Source: Clostridia bacterium
GTDB taxonomy: Bacteria > Bacillota > Clostridia > Oscillospirales > Acutalibacteraceae
Assembly: GCA_017425745.1 (NCBI GenBank)
Contig: JAFOXT010000139.1
Coordinates: 1 to 6,668 of the forward strand
Direction of reading: 5' to 3'
DNA length: 6,668 nt
Part shown: positions 1 through 5,487 of the stretch, piece after piece
Position numbering within the stretch: the first letter of the stretch is position 1
How the letters are laid out: the number at the start of each line of letters is the position of its first letter
Position numbers and translations under genes: made by a program
The notes under the pieces: model-generated
What the model saw: the letters and a program-made list of their open reading frames with translations, nothing else
The model's database searches: none
What the model was told of the DNA's origin: nothing

Positions 1-423
1 CCTATCGGTGTAAATATGGCAACCTATGTAGGATACCAGTCAGGTGAAGTCTTTGGCGTTGCAGGCGGAATCTTCGGTGGAGTTATTGCAACTCTCGGAC
101 TTATCACTCCGTCAATTATTGTTATTGTAATAGTTGCCAGAATGCTTCAGAAATTCAAAGATTCAAAATATGTGGAATATGCTTTTTACGGACTTCGTGC
201 CGCTTCAATCGCTCTTGTTGCATCAGCTTGTCTTGGCGTTGCGAAAATCGCTTTCTGGAATGCTGAGCTTATGGCTGAATCCGGCTCGGTTTTTGCAGCA
301 GTGGATTATAAAAGTATAATTCTTTCAGCGGTGATTTTCTTCTGCGTTACAAAATTCAAAAAGCTTCATCCTATAGCGCTGATTCTTTTTTCGGCTGTGG
401 TTGGTATTCTTCTTAAAATGTAA
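1..423 (+). CDS. Chromate transporter family protein (ChrA-like), 3' part
   Basis: The reading frame is open from the first base, so the gene begins upstream; about 140 C-terminal residues are visible. They start PIGVN and continue through a Gly-rich stretch (GVAGGIFGGVIATLG) and a PS-x-hydrophobic helix, the conserved pattern of the first half-domain of the CHR family of membrane transporters (PI-x-N, G...GxxxATxG, P-S/F). Several strongly hydrophobic segments follow (around bases 91-165, 190-250, 310-350 and 370-420), so it is an integral membrane protein. In Bacillota this family often occurs as short single-domain proteins of under 200 residues encoded in pairs. The end shortly after the last helix fits such a short-chain protein lacking about 45 N-terminal residues, but a long two-domain form cannot be excluded. 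Family members are named for chromate efflux; the true substrate in a gut anaerobe is unknown. A terminator follows eight bases after the stop. Confidence 0.85.
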   Translation, partial: PIGVNMATYVGYQSGEVFGVAGGIFGGVIATLGLITPSIIVIVIVARMLQKFKDSKYVEYAFYGLRAASIALVASACLGVAKIAFWNAELMAESGSVFAAVDYKSIILSAVIFFCVTKFKKLHPIALILFSAVVGILLKM

Positions 424-430
424 AATGATT

Positions 431-468
431 ATTCCGTTATACCTTATATGGTGTAACGGAATTTTTTT
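431..468 (+). terminator. Intrinsic terminator after the chromate transporter gene
   Basis: A 13-bp stem, ATTCCGTTATACC (431-443) against GGTGTAACGGAAT (450-462), has one G-T wobble and a six-base loop. It runs straight into a T run at 462-468. It separates the transporter gene from the next operon. Confidence 0.9.
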
Positions 469-479
469 GTTTCAAGGTG

Positions 480-508
480 TTGTAATTTGAAATAACGTTT
501 GTTATAAT
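480..508 (+). promoter_or_regulatory. Sigma-A type promoter of the isomerase-nrdR-hydrolase operon
   Basis: TTGTAA (480-485, four of six consensus bases) lies 17 bases before a perfect TATAAT (503-508). The predicted start, near 515, leaves a leader of about 25 bases before the ATG at 540. A closer TTGAAA at 487-492 is only 10 bases from the -10 and is too close to be used with it. Confidence 0.7.
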
Positions 509-539
509 ACAAGGTGTATATGCGAAAGCAGGTGAGTAT

Positions 540-1343
540 ATGGAAGTGGGTGCATCTTCCTCGTGCTTTTATCCTCTTGAAACAGAAAAGGCATTTTTGA
601 ACATTGCTTCAGCAGGGATAAAAACAGCAGAGATTTTTCTTAATTCACCCTCTGAGCTTGAAAAAAATTTCATTGGTCAGCTGAAAAGCATAAGGGACTG
701 CTACGGTGTGGAGGTTACTTCCCTTCATCCCTTCCGTTCATTTTCAGAAGGTTATGACCTTTTTTCAAAATACAAAAGAAGGTATGACGATGCAACAGAG
801 CTTTTCAGAAGATATTTTGAAGCGGCAAATGAATTGAATGCTGAATATATTATTCTTCACGGCTCAAGGGGCAGAATTGAAATTTCCAACGATGAATATG
901 CCGAAAGATATTTCAGGCTTTCAGAAATTGCAGTGAAAGAGGGCTGTACTCTTACTCACGAAAATGTAGTTGGCTATGCCGGCGCCACACCTGAGTTTAT
1001 GGCTTTTATGAAAAAGTCACTAGGTGACAGCTTCAGAATGGTGCTTGATATAAAGCAAGCCAGAAGAGCCGGTGAAGATGTAAAGCAGTTTATAGATGCT
1101 GTGGGTGAAAATATCGTTCACGTGCATCTCAGTGACTGCGATAAAGAAAGAGATTGTATACCACCGTCAGAGAAAGGCTTTTTTGATTTCAGTGAGCTTT
1201 TCAGTAATCTTGACAAGGTGGGTTACAACGGAAGGTACATTGTGGAGCTTTATTCCGACAGCTTTTCAACTGTCTCGGAAATTGTAAGCTCAACTGAGTA
1301 TCTTCAGAATATATTAAACAGTGTAAAGGAAGGAAGATTGTAA
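540..1343 (+). CDS. Sugar phosphate isomerase/epimerase-like TIM-barrel protein
   Basis: This 267-residue protein belongs to the xylose-isomerase-like TIM-barrel superfamily (AP endonuclease 2 family fold). Landmarks at the usual strand ends include SLHP (61-64), the IILHGSR strand with His107, THEN with Glu141, VLDIKQA with Asp170, the VHVHLSD strand (193-199) with His194, His196 and Asp199, and VELY with Glu236. These Glu, Asp and His positions are where the family binds its divalent metal, so the active site appears intact. The usual His of the DxxH motif is Gln173 here. Members isomerise or epimerise sugars, inositols or related compounds; the substrate cannot be read from sequence. There is no signal peptide, so it is cytosolic. 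The ATG at 540 follows AGGTGA (530-535) at rather short spacing. It is the first gene of an operon, and the stop lies one base before the nrdR start, implying translational coupling. Confidence 0.85.
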   Translation: MEVGASSSCFYPLETEKAFLNIASAGIKTAEIFLNSPSELEKNFIGQLKSIRDCYGVEVTSLHPFRSFSEGYDLFSKYKRRYDDATELFRRYFEAANELNAEYIILHGSRGRIEISNDEYAERYFRLSEIAVKEGCTLTHENVVGYAGATPEFMAFMKKSLGDSFRMVLDIKQARRAGEDVKQFIDAVGENIVHVHLSDCDKERDCIPPSEKGFFDFSELFSNLDKVGYNGRYIVELYSDSFSTVSEIVSSTEYLQNILNSVKEGRL

Positions 1344-1344
1344 A

Positions 1345-1800
1345 ATGAAGTGTCCGTTCTGTGGTTACGAAGAAAGTAAGGTAATTGACTCAAGACCGAC
1401 TGATGAGGGTGAAAAAATCCGCCGTCGCAGAGAGTGTATCTCCTGCGGAAAGAGATTCACAACCTATGAAATCATTGAAAGTGTTCCCATTGTTGTTGTG
1501 AAGAAGGATAAATCAAGACAAGCCTTTGACAGAGTAAAGCTTTTCAACGGTATGCTTCGTGCGTGTGAAAAGCGCCCTGTTTCAATTGAACAGCTGGATA
1601 AGGTTGTTTCAGAAATTGAAGCTGATCTTCAGAACTCTCTTGACAGAGAGGTAACTTCCGTACATATCGGTGAGCTTGTTATGGATAAGCTCAAGGAGCT
1701 TGATGAGGTTGCTTATGTGCGTTTCGCATCAGTTTACCGTCAGTTCAAGGACATCAATACATTTATGGATGAACTTGCAAAGCTTCTTGGTGAAAAATAA
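1345..1800 (+). CDS. nrdR: Transcriptional repressor NrdR
   Basis: This is a full-length NrdR (151 residues; the family is about 150). NrdR senses ATP/dATP and represses ribonucleotide reductase genes by binding paired NrdR boxes. The N-terminal zinc ribbon has Cys3 and Cys6 (CPFCG) and Cys31 and Cys34 (CISCG), followed by KRFTTYE, nearly identical to the family signature. An arginine run (26-29, RRRR) precedes the second Cys pair. An ATP-cone domain spans about residues 49-139, with VVVKKDKSRQAFDRVKL and the C-terminal signature YVRFASVYRQFKDI. The start at 1345 lies one base after the stop of the isomerase gene and is preceded by AGGAAGGA-like purines inside that gene's end. No ribonucleotide reductase gene is adjacent within the window, but an NrdR-box-like palindrome occurs at 6500-6515. 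Confidence 0.97.
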   Translation: MKCPFCGYEESKVIDSRPTDEGEKIRRRRECISCGKRFTTYEIIESVPIVVVKKDKSRQAFDRVKLFNGMLRACEKRPVSIEQLDKVVSEIEADLQNSLDREVTSVHIGELVMDKLKELDEVAYVRFASVYRQFKDINTFMDELAKLLGEK

Positions 1801-1825
1801 AATTTATATAAAGGAGTAAACCAAA

Positions 1826-3409
1826 ATGAAAAGAAATTTCAAAAAAACACTTAGCCTTATGCTCTGTCTTATTATGACAGTTGCAGTTATGGCACCTGCT
1901 GCAGTGGCAGGAAACAATCCGTATCCCATAGTTTACCTTGAAGGTTACGGTGGAGCTCTTTATGTTGAAGACGGCAACACATCATCCGAACAGATTTATC
2001 CCACAGGTACTGATGTAGGCGGAACAATCAAGGAAGCTATTCTTCCTTGTCTCAAGGAGCTTGCAAACGGTCTTGTTACAGATAACTATGACAAGTATGC
2101 AGATGCTCTTTACAATGCAGCTGCTCCCATCTGGGAAGATATAGTTCTTAACAAGGACGGCACTGCAAAGGACGGCAGCGGTGACAGCTTTGTGAACGGA
2201 GCACTTATTCCAAAAACATATTCTCCTGAACTTTCAGGTTACAGATTTTCTTACGACTGGCGTCTTTCACCCTATGATATCGCTGATGAGCTCAAGGTTT
2301 ATATAGACAACGTAATGGCTGCAACAGGCAAGGATAAGGTTAACCTTGTTGGCCGTTGCCTTGGTGGTAATATGATCACAGCATATCTTACAAAGTACAC
2401 TGATCACGCAAAGGATCATGTTGATTCCGTAATGCTTTATGTTACATCATCAAACGGCATCAAGGTTCTTGATGCACTTTTCACAGGCAAAATCGTTCTT
2501 GACGAAAACAATATTGAACGCTTTGCTGATTATCTTTTCAACAACAAGGTAATCATTTCTGACCCTGACCTTAAGTCACTTGTTGACACACTCGTTCCCT
2601 TCCTTAACGAAATCAAGGTGCTTGGTCTTGGTATGGATGCTCTTCAGTTCATCGTTGACAAGGTTAAGGATAACCTTATTCCCAGACTCGGTCTTGCTTG
2701 CTATGTAGGCTTCCCTTCATTCTGGTCAATGATGTCAGCTGAAAAGTATCCTCAGGCAAAAGCTTATATCTTCAGAGACGGCCGTGAAGTTGAATATGCA
2801 GGTATGATTGAAAAGCTTGACGCTTACTACGAAAATGTTCAGCTTAAGATGGATGAAACATTTGACACTCTTGAAGATGCAGGCGTAAAAATCGGTGTGA
2901 TTGCAAAGTACAATGTTCCTTCACTTCCTCTCTATGCAGAGGCTGATGAGCAGGCTGATTTCTTCACAGGCATTGAAAATGCTTCACTCGGTGCAACAGC
3001 AGCTCCTCTTGATAAGACTCTTTCAGACAGCTACATCAATTCACTTGCTGACAAGAAGTATGTTTCACCCGACAAGAAGATTGATGCTTCAACCTGTCGC
3101 TTCCCTGATACAACATGGTTTGTAAAGAACATCGTTCACGATGATTTCCCCGACAGCCTTCACAAGCTTATCGTTGATTTTATCAACTCAAACGGAACAA
3201 TGACCGTATTCACAAACGAAAATTATCCTCAGTATCTTGATTACAATGCAGAAGACGGTTCTGTAACTCCTATCGTAGGCACAGATCCCGAGGTTCCCGA
3301 AAACGGCTCAAGCGAAAAGAGATTTTCAGCATTCATCCGTTTCTTTACAGCTATTATGAACTTCTTCACCAAGCTTTTCAGCGGTGACTTTGAAAACCTT
3401 TTCGGTTAA
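1826..3409 (+). CDS. Secreted alpha/beta hydrolase, lipase/LCAT-like, with Cys nucleophile elbow
   Basis: A 527-residue protein with a Sec signal peptide: a basic N-terminus (KRNFKK), a hydrophobic core (about 9-24) and a probable cleavage near APAAVAG (24-29). The mature part starts PYPIVYLEGYGG, like the oxyanion region (PVVLVHG) of lipases. A lipase/acyltransferase-like core follows, with YRFSYDWRLSPYD (139-151) and the nucleophile elbow VNLVGRCLGGNM. The elbow residue is Cys178 (TGC, 2357-2359) where GxSxG lipases have Ser. Candidate catalytic His is His438 (IVHDDFPD), or less likely His446; the acid cannot be fixed. A linker (about 480-498) leads to a C-terminal amphipathic hydrophobic tail (499-520, rich in Phe). 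The start is supported by AAGGAG (1811-1816) nine bases upstream. It lies 25 bases after nrdR with no terminator between, so it is probably co-transcribed. Substrate is unknown; lipid or ester hydrolysis outside the cell is the family-level guess. Confidence 0.75.
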   Translation: MKRNFKKTLSLMLCLIMTVAVMAPAAVAGNNPYPIVYLEGYGGALYVEDGNTSSEQIYPTGTDVGGTIKEAILPCLKELANGLVTDNYDKYADALYNAAAPIWEDIVLNKDGTAKDGSGDSFVNGALIPKTYSPELSGYRFSYDWRLSPYDIADELKVYIDNVMAATGKDKVNLVGRCLGGNMITAYLTKYTDHAKDHVDSVMLYVTSSNGIKVLDALFTGKIVLDENNIERFADYLFNNKVIISDPDLKSLVDTLVPFLNEIKVLGLGMDALQFIVDKVKDNLIPRLGLACYVGFPSFWSMMSAEKYPQAKAYIFRDGREVEYAGMIEKLDAYYENVQLKMDETFDTLEDAGVKIGVIAKYNVPSLPLYAEADEQADFFTGIENASLGATAAPLDKTLSDSYINSLADKKYVSPDKKIDASTCRFPDTTWFVKNIVHDDFPDSLHKLIVDFINSNGTMTVFTNENYPQYLDYNAEDGSVTPIVGTDPEVPENGSSEKRFSAFIRFFTAIMNFFTKLFSGDFENLFG

Positions 3410-3425
3410 TCTAAACATACATATT

Positions 3426-3457
3426 ACCCACTCCTTTGCGGAGTGGGTTTCGTTTTT
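3426..3457 (+). terminator. Intrinsic terminator of the nrdR-hydrolase operon
   Basis: A perfect 9-bp GC-rich stem, ACCCACTCC (3426-3434) against GGAGTGGGT (3440-3448), has a five-base loop and is followed by TTTCGTTTTT. It lies 16 bases past the hydrolase stop. Confidence 0.92.
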
Positions 3458-3472
3458 CAGGTCGCTGCTTAC

Positions 3473-3603
3473 CTCAGGGCAGGGGTGCCGATAACCTAAG
3501 AAGCGGTTTGCTCTGAGGCAAACTGCTTCTTAGGTTGTTCCGTATAAAACGGAACTGCAGATTTCCTTTTGCGGAAATCTGCAATCGGCACCCCTTTGCT
3601 CAG
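3473..3603. repeat. Cloverleaf-like palindromic element, MITE-like or structured RNA
   Basis: A 12-bp perfect inverted repeat, AGGGGTGCCGAT (3481-3492) and ATCGGCACCCCT (3584-3595), encloses three back-to-back hairpins. Hairpin 1 is 3493-3536: 19 bp with one G-T wobble and loop TCTGAG (3512-3517). Hairpin 2 is 3537-3555: GTTCCG/CGGAAC plus one T-A pair. Hairpin 3 is 3556-3583: 11 bp, TGCAGATTTCC/GGAAATCTGCA. Every base between the outer arms belongs to a hairpin, so the fold is a four-way junction with no unpaired joint. CTCAG occurs at 3473-3477 and 3599-3603, in each case three bases outside the outer arms, which could be a 5-bp target duplication. The element sits between two converging genes and their terminators. 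No open reading frame in it is convincing. A non-autonomous mobile element or a structured RNA are both possible; I do not recognise a named family. Confidence 0.75.
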
Positions 3604-3618
3604 CTTTTTTCATTGTAC

Positions 3619-3651
3619 AAAAAATCGCAGTCTCCAAAGTGGAAACTGCGA
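3619..3651 (-). terminator. Intrinsic terminator of the mltG-like gene (minus strand)
   Basis: Arms 3625-3635 and 3641-3651 form an 11-position stem with one C/A mismatch and a five-base loop. Read on the minus strand the stem is followed by TTTTTT (3624-3619). It begins 11 bases past the stop codon of the minus-strand gene. Confidence 0.85.
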
Positions 3652-3661
3652 ACCATAATTT

Positions 3662-4510
3662 TTATCCTACAAGTCCCACTGCTGCACAGTTCTTCTTGTG
3701 CTCTGCATAGGTCTCTGCGTAGTAGTAATTCCAATCCTTGTCTGTTACAAAGAAGAAGTAATCTGTGTCCTCGGGATAAAGCGCAGATTTAATTGCGTCA
3801 AGACCGGGATTGGTGATTGCACCCTCGGGGAGTCCCACACACTTGTATGTGTTGTAAAGCTCCTTGTACTTTTCAGTGTCGCCTGCAATATAGGGTGAGT
3901 CGGTTACATAATCGTTTATATAATGTATAGTAACGTCGCACTGAATTTTACCGTAGCCCGGGCTTACAATTCTGTTATGCACAACGGAGCTTACTTTTCC
4001 CATTTCAGTGGCTGTGGTTGCCTCTTCCTGAACAATTGCCGCAAGTGCGATAATTTCGTCCATTGTGTAGCCAAGCTCTTCAGCTCTCAGGTAGAATTCC
4101 TCAGTGAGCTTTGCTTCGGTATTATCAAGAAAACGTTTAAGTGCTCGCTCAGCACTTTCGCCTTTGTAAAACTCATAGGTGTCGGGGAAAATATAGCCCT
4201 CAAGGTTAAATGGTCTGTTTGACGGACTTTCAATTCCGCTGACAAAACGGTAGGTGAGTGTTGAAAGATATTCGTCGTCAGTTACGAGGGCGAGAAAAGC
4301 CTTAGCTGAGCACACACCCTTTTCTTCCAGCTTTTCTGCAATCTGCACAGCCGTAAAGCCTTCAGGGAAGGTTACTCGCACTGTAGGGTCTTCCGTTGTG
4401 GTGATTTCTGTAGTGGTGGTAGTTTCTTCCACGGGATTATTATTACCTGCACAGGCACATAATATAGAAAGGCACAGAGCAAGGCAGAGTATAACTGCAA
4501 ATTTTTTCAT
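3662..4510 (-). CDS. mltG: MltG/YceG-like endolytic murein transglycosylase, apparent lipoprotein
   Basis: A 282-residue YceG/MltG family protein, which cleaves nascent glycan strands at the outer face of the membrane. The N-terminus (MKKFAVILCLALCLSILCAC) reads as a lipoprotein signal with lipidation probable at Cys20 (LCAC). A Thr/Glu linker follows (about 28-42, ETTTTTEITTTE). Residues about 44-98 match the LysM-like subdomain (VTFPEGFTAVQIAEKLEEKGV). The catalytic domain shows LEGYIFPDTYEF (103-114), IVQEEA (159-164), SSVVHNRI, QCDVTIHYI (190-198), NTYKCVGLPEGAITNPG (220-236) and the closing YAEH (268-271). The catalytic Glu is probably Glu163, by position in the IV(E/Q)xE motif. It is shorter than typical MltG (around 340 residues) because the usual cytoplasmic/transmembrane N-terminus is replaced by a lipoprotein leader. 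AAGGA (4524-4520) lies nine bases before the ATG. It is transcribed alone, divergent from efp. Confidence 0.92.
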   Translation of the reverse strand: MKKFAVILCLALCLSILCACAGNNNPVEETTTTTEITTTEDPTVRVTFPEGFTAVQIAEKLEEKGVCSAKAFLALVTDDEYLSTLTYRFVSGIESPSNRPFNLEGYIFPDTYEFYKGESAERALKRFLDNTEAKLTEEFYLRAEELGYTMDEIIALAAIVQEEATTATEMGKVSSVVHNRIVSPGYGKIQCDVTIHYINDYVTDSPYIAGDTEKYKELYNTYKCVGLPEGAITNPGLDAIKSALYPEDTDYFFFVTDKDWNYYYAETYAEHKKNCAAVGLVG

Positions 4511-4539
4511 AGCGTCACATCCTTAATTTTAATGTTTAA

Positions 4540-4548
4540 AGTATACCA
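4540..4548 (-). promoter_or_regulatory. Extended -10 promoter of the mltG-like gene
   Basis: Read on the minus strand, TGG-TATACT (4548-4540) is an extended -10 element. The -35 side is only T-rich, with TTGTTT at suboptimal spacing. It lies about 30 bases upstream of the ATG at 4510. Confidence 0.55.
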
Positions 4549-4647
4549 CAATAACAGAAAAAACAAAAGACCTGACCTGTTAATTTATAAAATTTGTAAG
4601 AATTTGCACTTTATTTGGCAGAAAAGCAGTCTATTTTCAAAAAACAC

Positions 4648-4676
4648 TTGAAAAAAATGAAGTTTTGTTATAGAAT
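4648..4676 (+). promoter_or_regulatory. Sigma-A type promoter of efp
   Basis: TTGAAA (4648-4653), a 17-base spacer, then TAGAAT (4671-4676). This gives a leader of about 30 bases before the ATG at 4715. The 204 bases between the two divergent start codons (4511-4714) hold this promoter, the mltG promoter and their ribosome sites, and no other gene that I can see. Confidence 0.7.
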
Positions 4677-4714
4677 AGGAAAGAAAATTAATACTAATTC
4701 CGGAGGAATATAAA

Positions 4715-5272
4715 ATGGTATCAGCAGGCGATTTCAGAAATGGTGTTACATTCGAAATGGAAGGCAACGTTCTTCAGATTATCGAATTCCAGCACGTTAA
4801 GCCCGGCAAAGGCGCAGCTTTTGTTCGTGCAAAGGTAAGAAATGTTATCACAGGTTCAGTTGTTGAACGTACATTCAACCCCAGTGAAAAGTTCCCCACA
4901 GCTTTCGTTGAAAGAAAGGATATGGAATATTCATACAGCGACGGCGGTCTCTACTACTTCATGGATCCCGAAAGCTATGAGCTTATCCCCATCAATGAAA
5001 GTGAACTTTCAGACAACTTCAAGTTCGTAAAGGAAAACATGGTTTGTAAGATTCTCTCTTACAAGGGCAACGTATTCGGCGTTGAACCTCCCAACTTTGT
5101 TGAACTTCAGGTTACAAAGACAGATCCCGGCTTCAAGGGTGACACAGCTACAAACACAACAAAGCCCGCTACTCTTGAAACAGGCGCTGAAGTTAAGGTT
5201 CCTCTCTTCATCGATGAGGGCGAAATGATTCAGATCGACACAAGAACAGGCGAATACATGGGTAGAGCATAA
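4715..5272 (+). CDS. efp: Elongation factor P
   Basis: A complete EF-P of 185 residues, the usual length. EF-P binds between the P and E sites of the ribosome and relieves stalling at consecutive prolines. Three beta-barrel domains are recognisable. The N-terminal KOW-like domain (about 1-62) carries the loop HVKPGKGAAFVR. The OB domain (about 66-126) contains ERKDMEYSYSDGGLYYFMD. The C-terminal domain (about 129-184) contains VTKTDPGFKGDTATNTTKPA and ends IDTRTGEYMGRA. Lys32 at the tip of PGKG is the position modified in other bacteria (5-aminopentanol in Bacillus, lysine/EpmA in Escherichia). The lysine form argues against the arginine/rhamnose type. The start is fixed by GGAGG (4702-4706) eight bases upstream and by family alignment. 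The C-terminal sequence is very conserved, so there is no sign of decay. No strong terminator follows, so readthrough into the next gene is possible. Confidence 0.98.
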   Translation: MVSAGDFRNGVTFEMEGNVLQIIEFQHVKPGKGAAFVRAKVRNVITGSVVERTFNPSEKFPTAFVERKDMEYSYSDGGLYYFMDPESYELIPINESELSDNFKFVKENMVCKILSYKGNVFGVEPPNFVELQVTKTDPGFKGDTATNTTKPATLETGAEVKVPLFIDEGEMIQIDTRTGEYMGRA

Positions 5273-5330
5273 TATAATCAAAATTTGAAACTTATATACA
5301 AATCTCAATGGTATATTTTCCGCAACTACC

Positions 5331-5379
5331 TCTTAAAAATCCTCGTTAATACACAAAGTATTGCCTGCGGTTTTTAAGG
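5331..5379 (+). other. Imperfect long hairpin in the efp downstream spacer
   Basis: CTTAAAAA (5332-5339) pairs with TTTTTAAG (5371-5378), and in register with it AATAC (5348-5352) pairs with GTATT (5358-5362); the middle is poorly paired. An alternative, CCGCA (5320-5324) with TGCGG (5366-5370), would leave the TTTTT free and resemble a weak terminator. The rest of the 5273-5466 spacer is AT-rich with no gene that I can see. Confidence 0.35.
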
Positions 5380-5434
5380 CTATTTGCAAAAAATCTCCTC
5401 ATTGATATTTGCATAACGTTTAAAATTTCGATTA

Positions 5435-5464
5435 TTAAGAACCCGCATTTAATTGAGATATACT
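5435..5464 (+). promoter_or_regulatory. Possible promoter of the acidic Cys-rich protein gene
   Basis: TATACT (5459-5464) preceded at 18 bases by TTAAGA (5435-5440). If used, transcription would start about 5471, only about 17 bases before the start codon, so the leader would be very short. Weak; readthrough from efp is an alternative. Confidence 0.35.
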
Positions 5465-5472
5465 ATTTGTTG

Positions 5473-5478
5473 AAAGGA
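5473..5478 (+). promoter_or_regulatory. Ribosome binding site deciding the start at 5488
   Basis: AAAGGA lies nine bases before the ATG at 5488. It overlaps or abuts the upstream in-frame candidates (TTG 5467 and ATG 5479), which therefore cannot be served by it. Confidence 0.75.
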
Positions 5479-5487
5479 ATGAACGAA

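Noticed and set aside
1411..1560. CRISPR or other spaced repeats anywhere in the window
   Set aside because: No regularly spaced direct repeats were found on scanning; purine-rich recurrences in nrdR are coding for the Arg/Lys-rich zinc-ribbon region.
3481..3595. Cloverleaf shape suggesting a tRNA or tmRNA
   Set aside because: The arms are too long (19 and 11 bp), there is no CCA end, no T-loop GTTC-A-A-N-T pattern and no seven-base anticodon loop.
3481..3595. Integron attC site
   Set aside because: No RYYYAAC/GTTRRRY boxes at the ends and no integrase or cassette genes nearby.
3535..3792. Plus-strand open frame over the cloverleaf and the end of the mltG-like gene
   Set aside because: It spans hairpins, a terminator and the antisense of a well-supported gene, and its protein resembles nothing.
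5273..5278. Perfect TATAAT just after the efp stop
   Set aside because: No -35-like hexamer at 16-18 bases upstream; likely AT-rich chance.
5467..5487. Earlier starts (TTG 5467, ATG 5479) for the acidic protein
   Set aside because: The ribosome site AAAGGA at 5473-5478 lies downstream of or directly against them; the family N-terminus MSVSEKVAYL begins at 5488.
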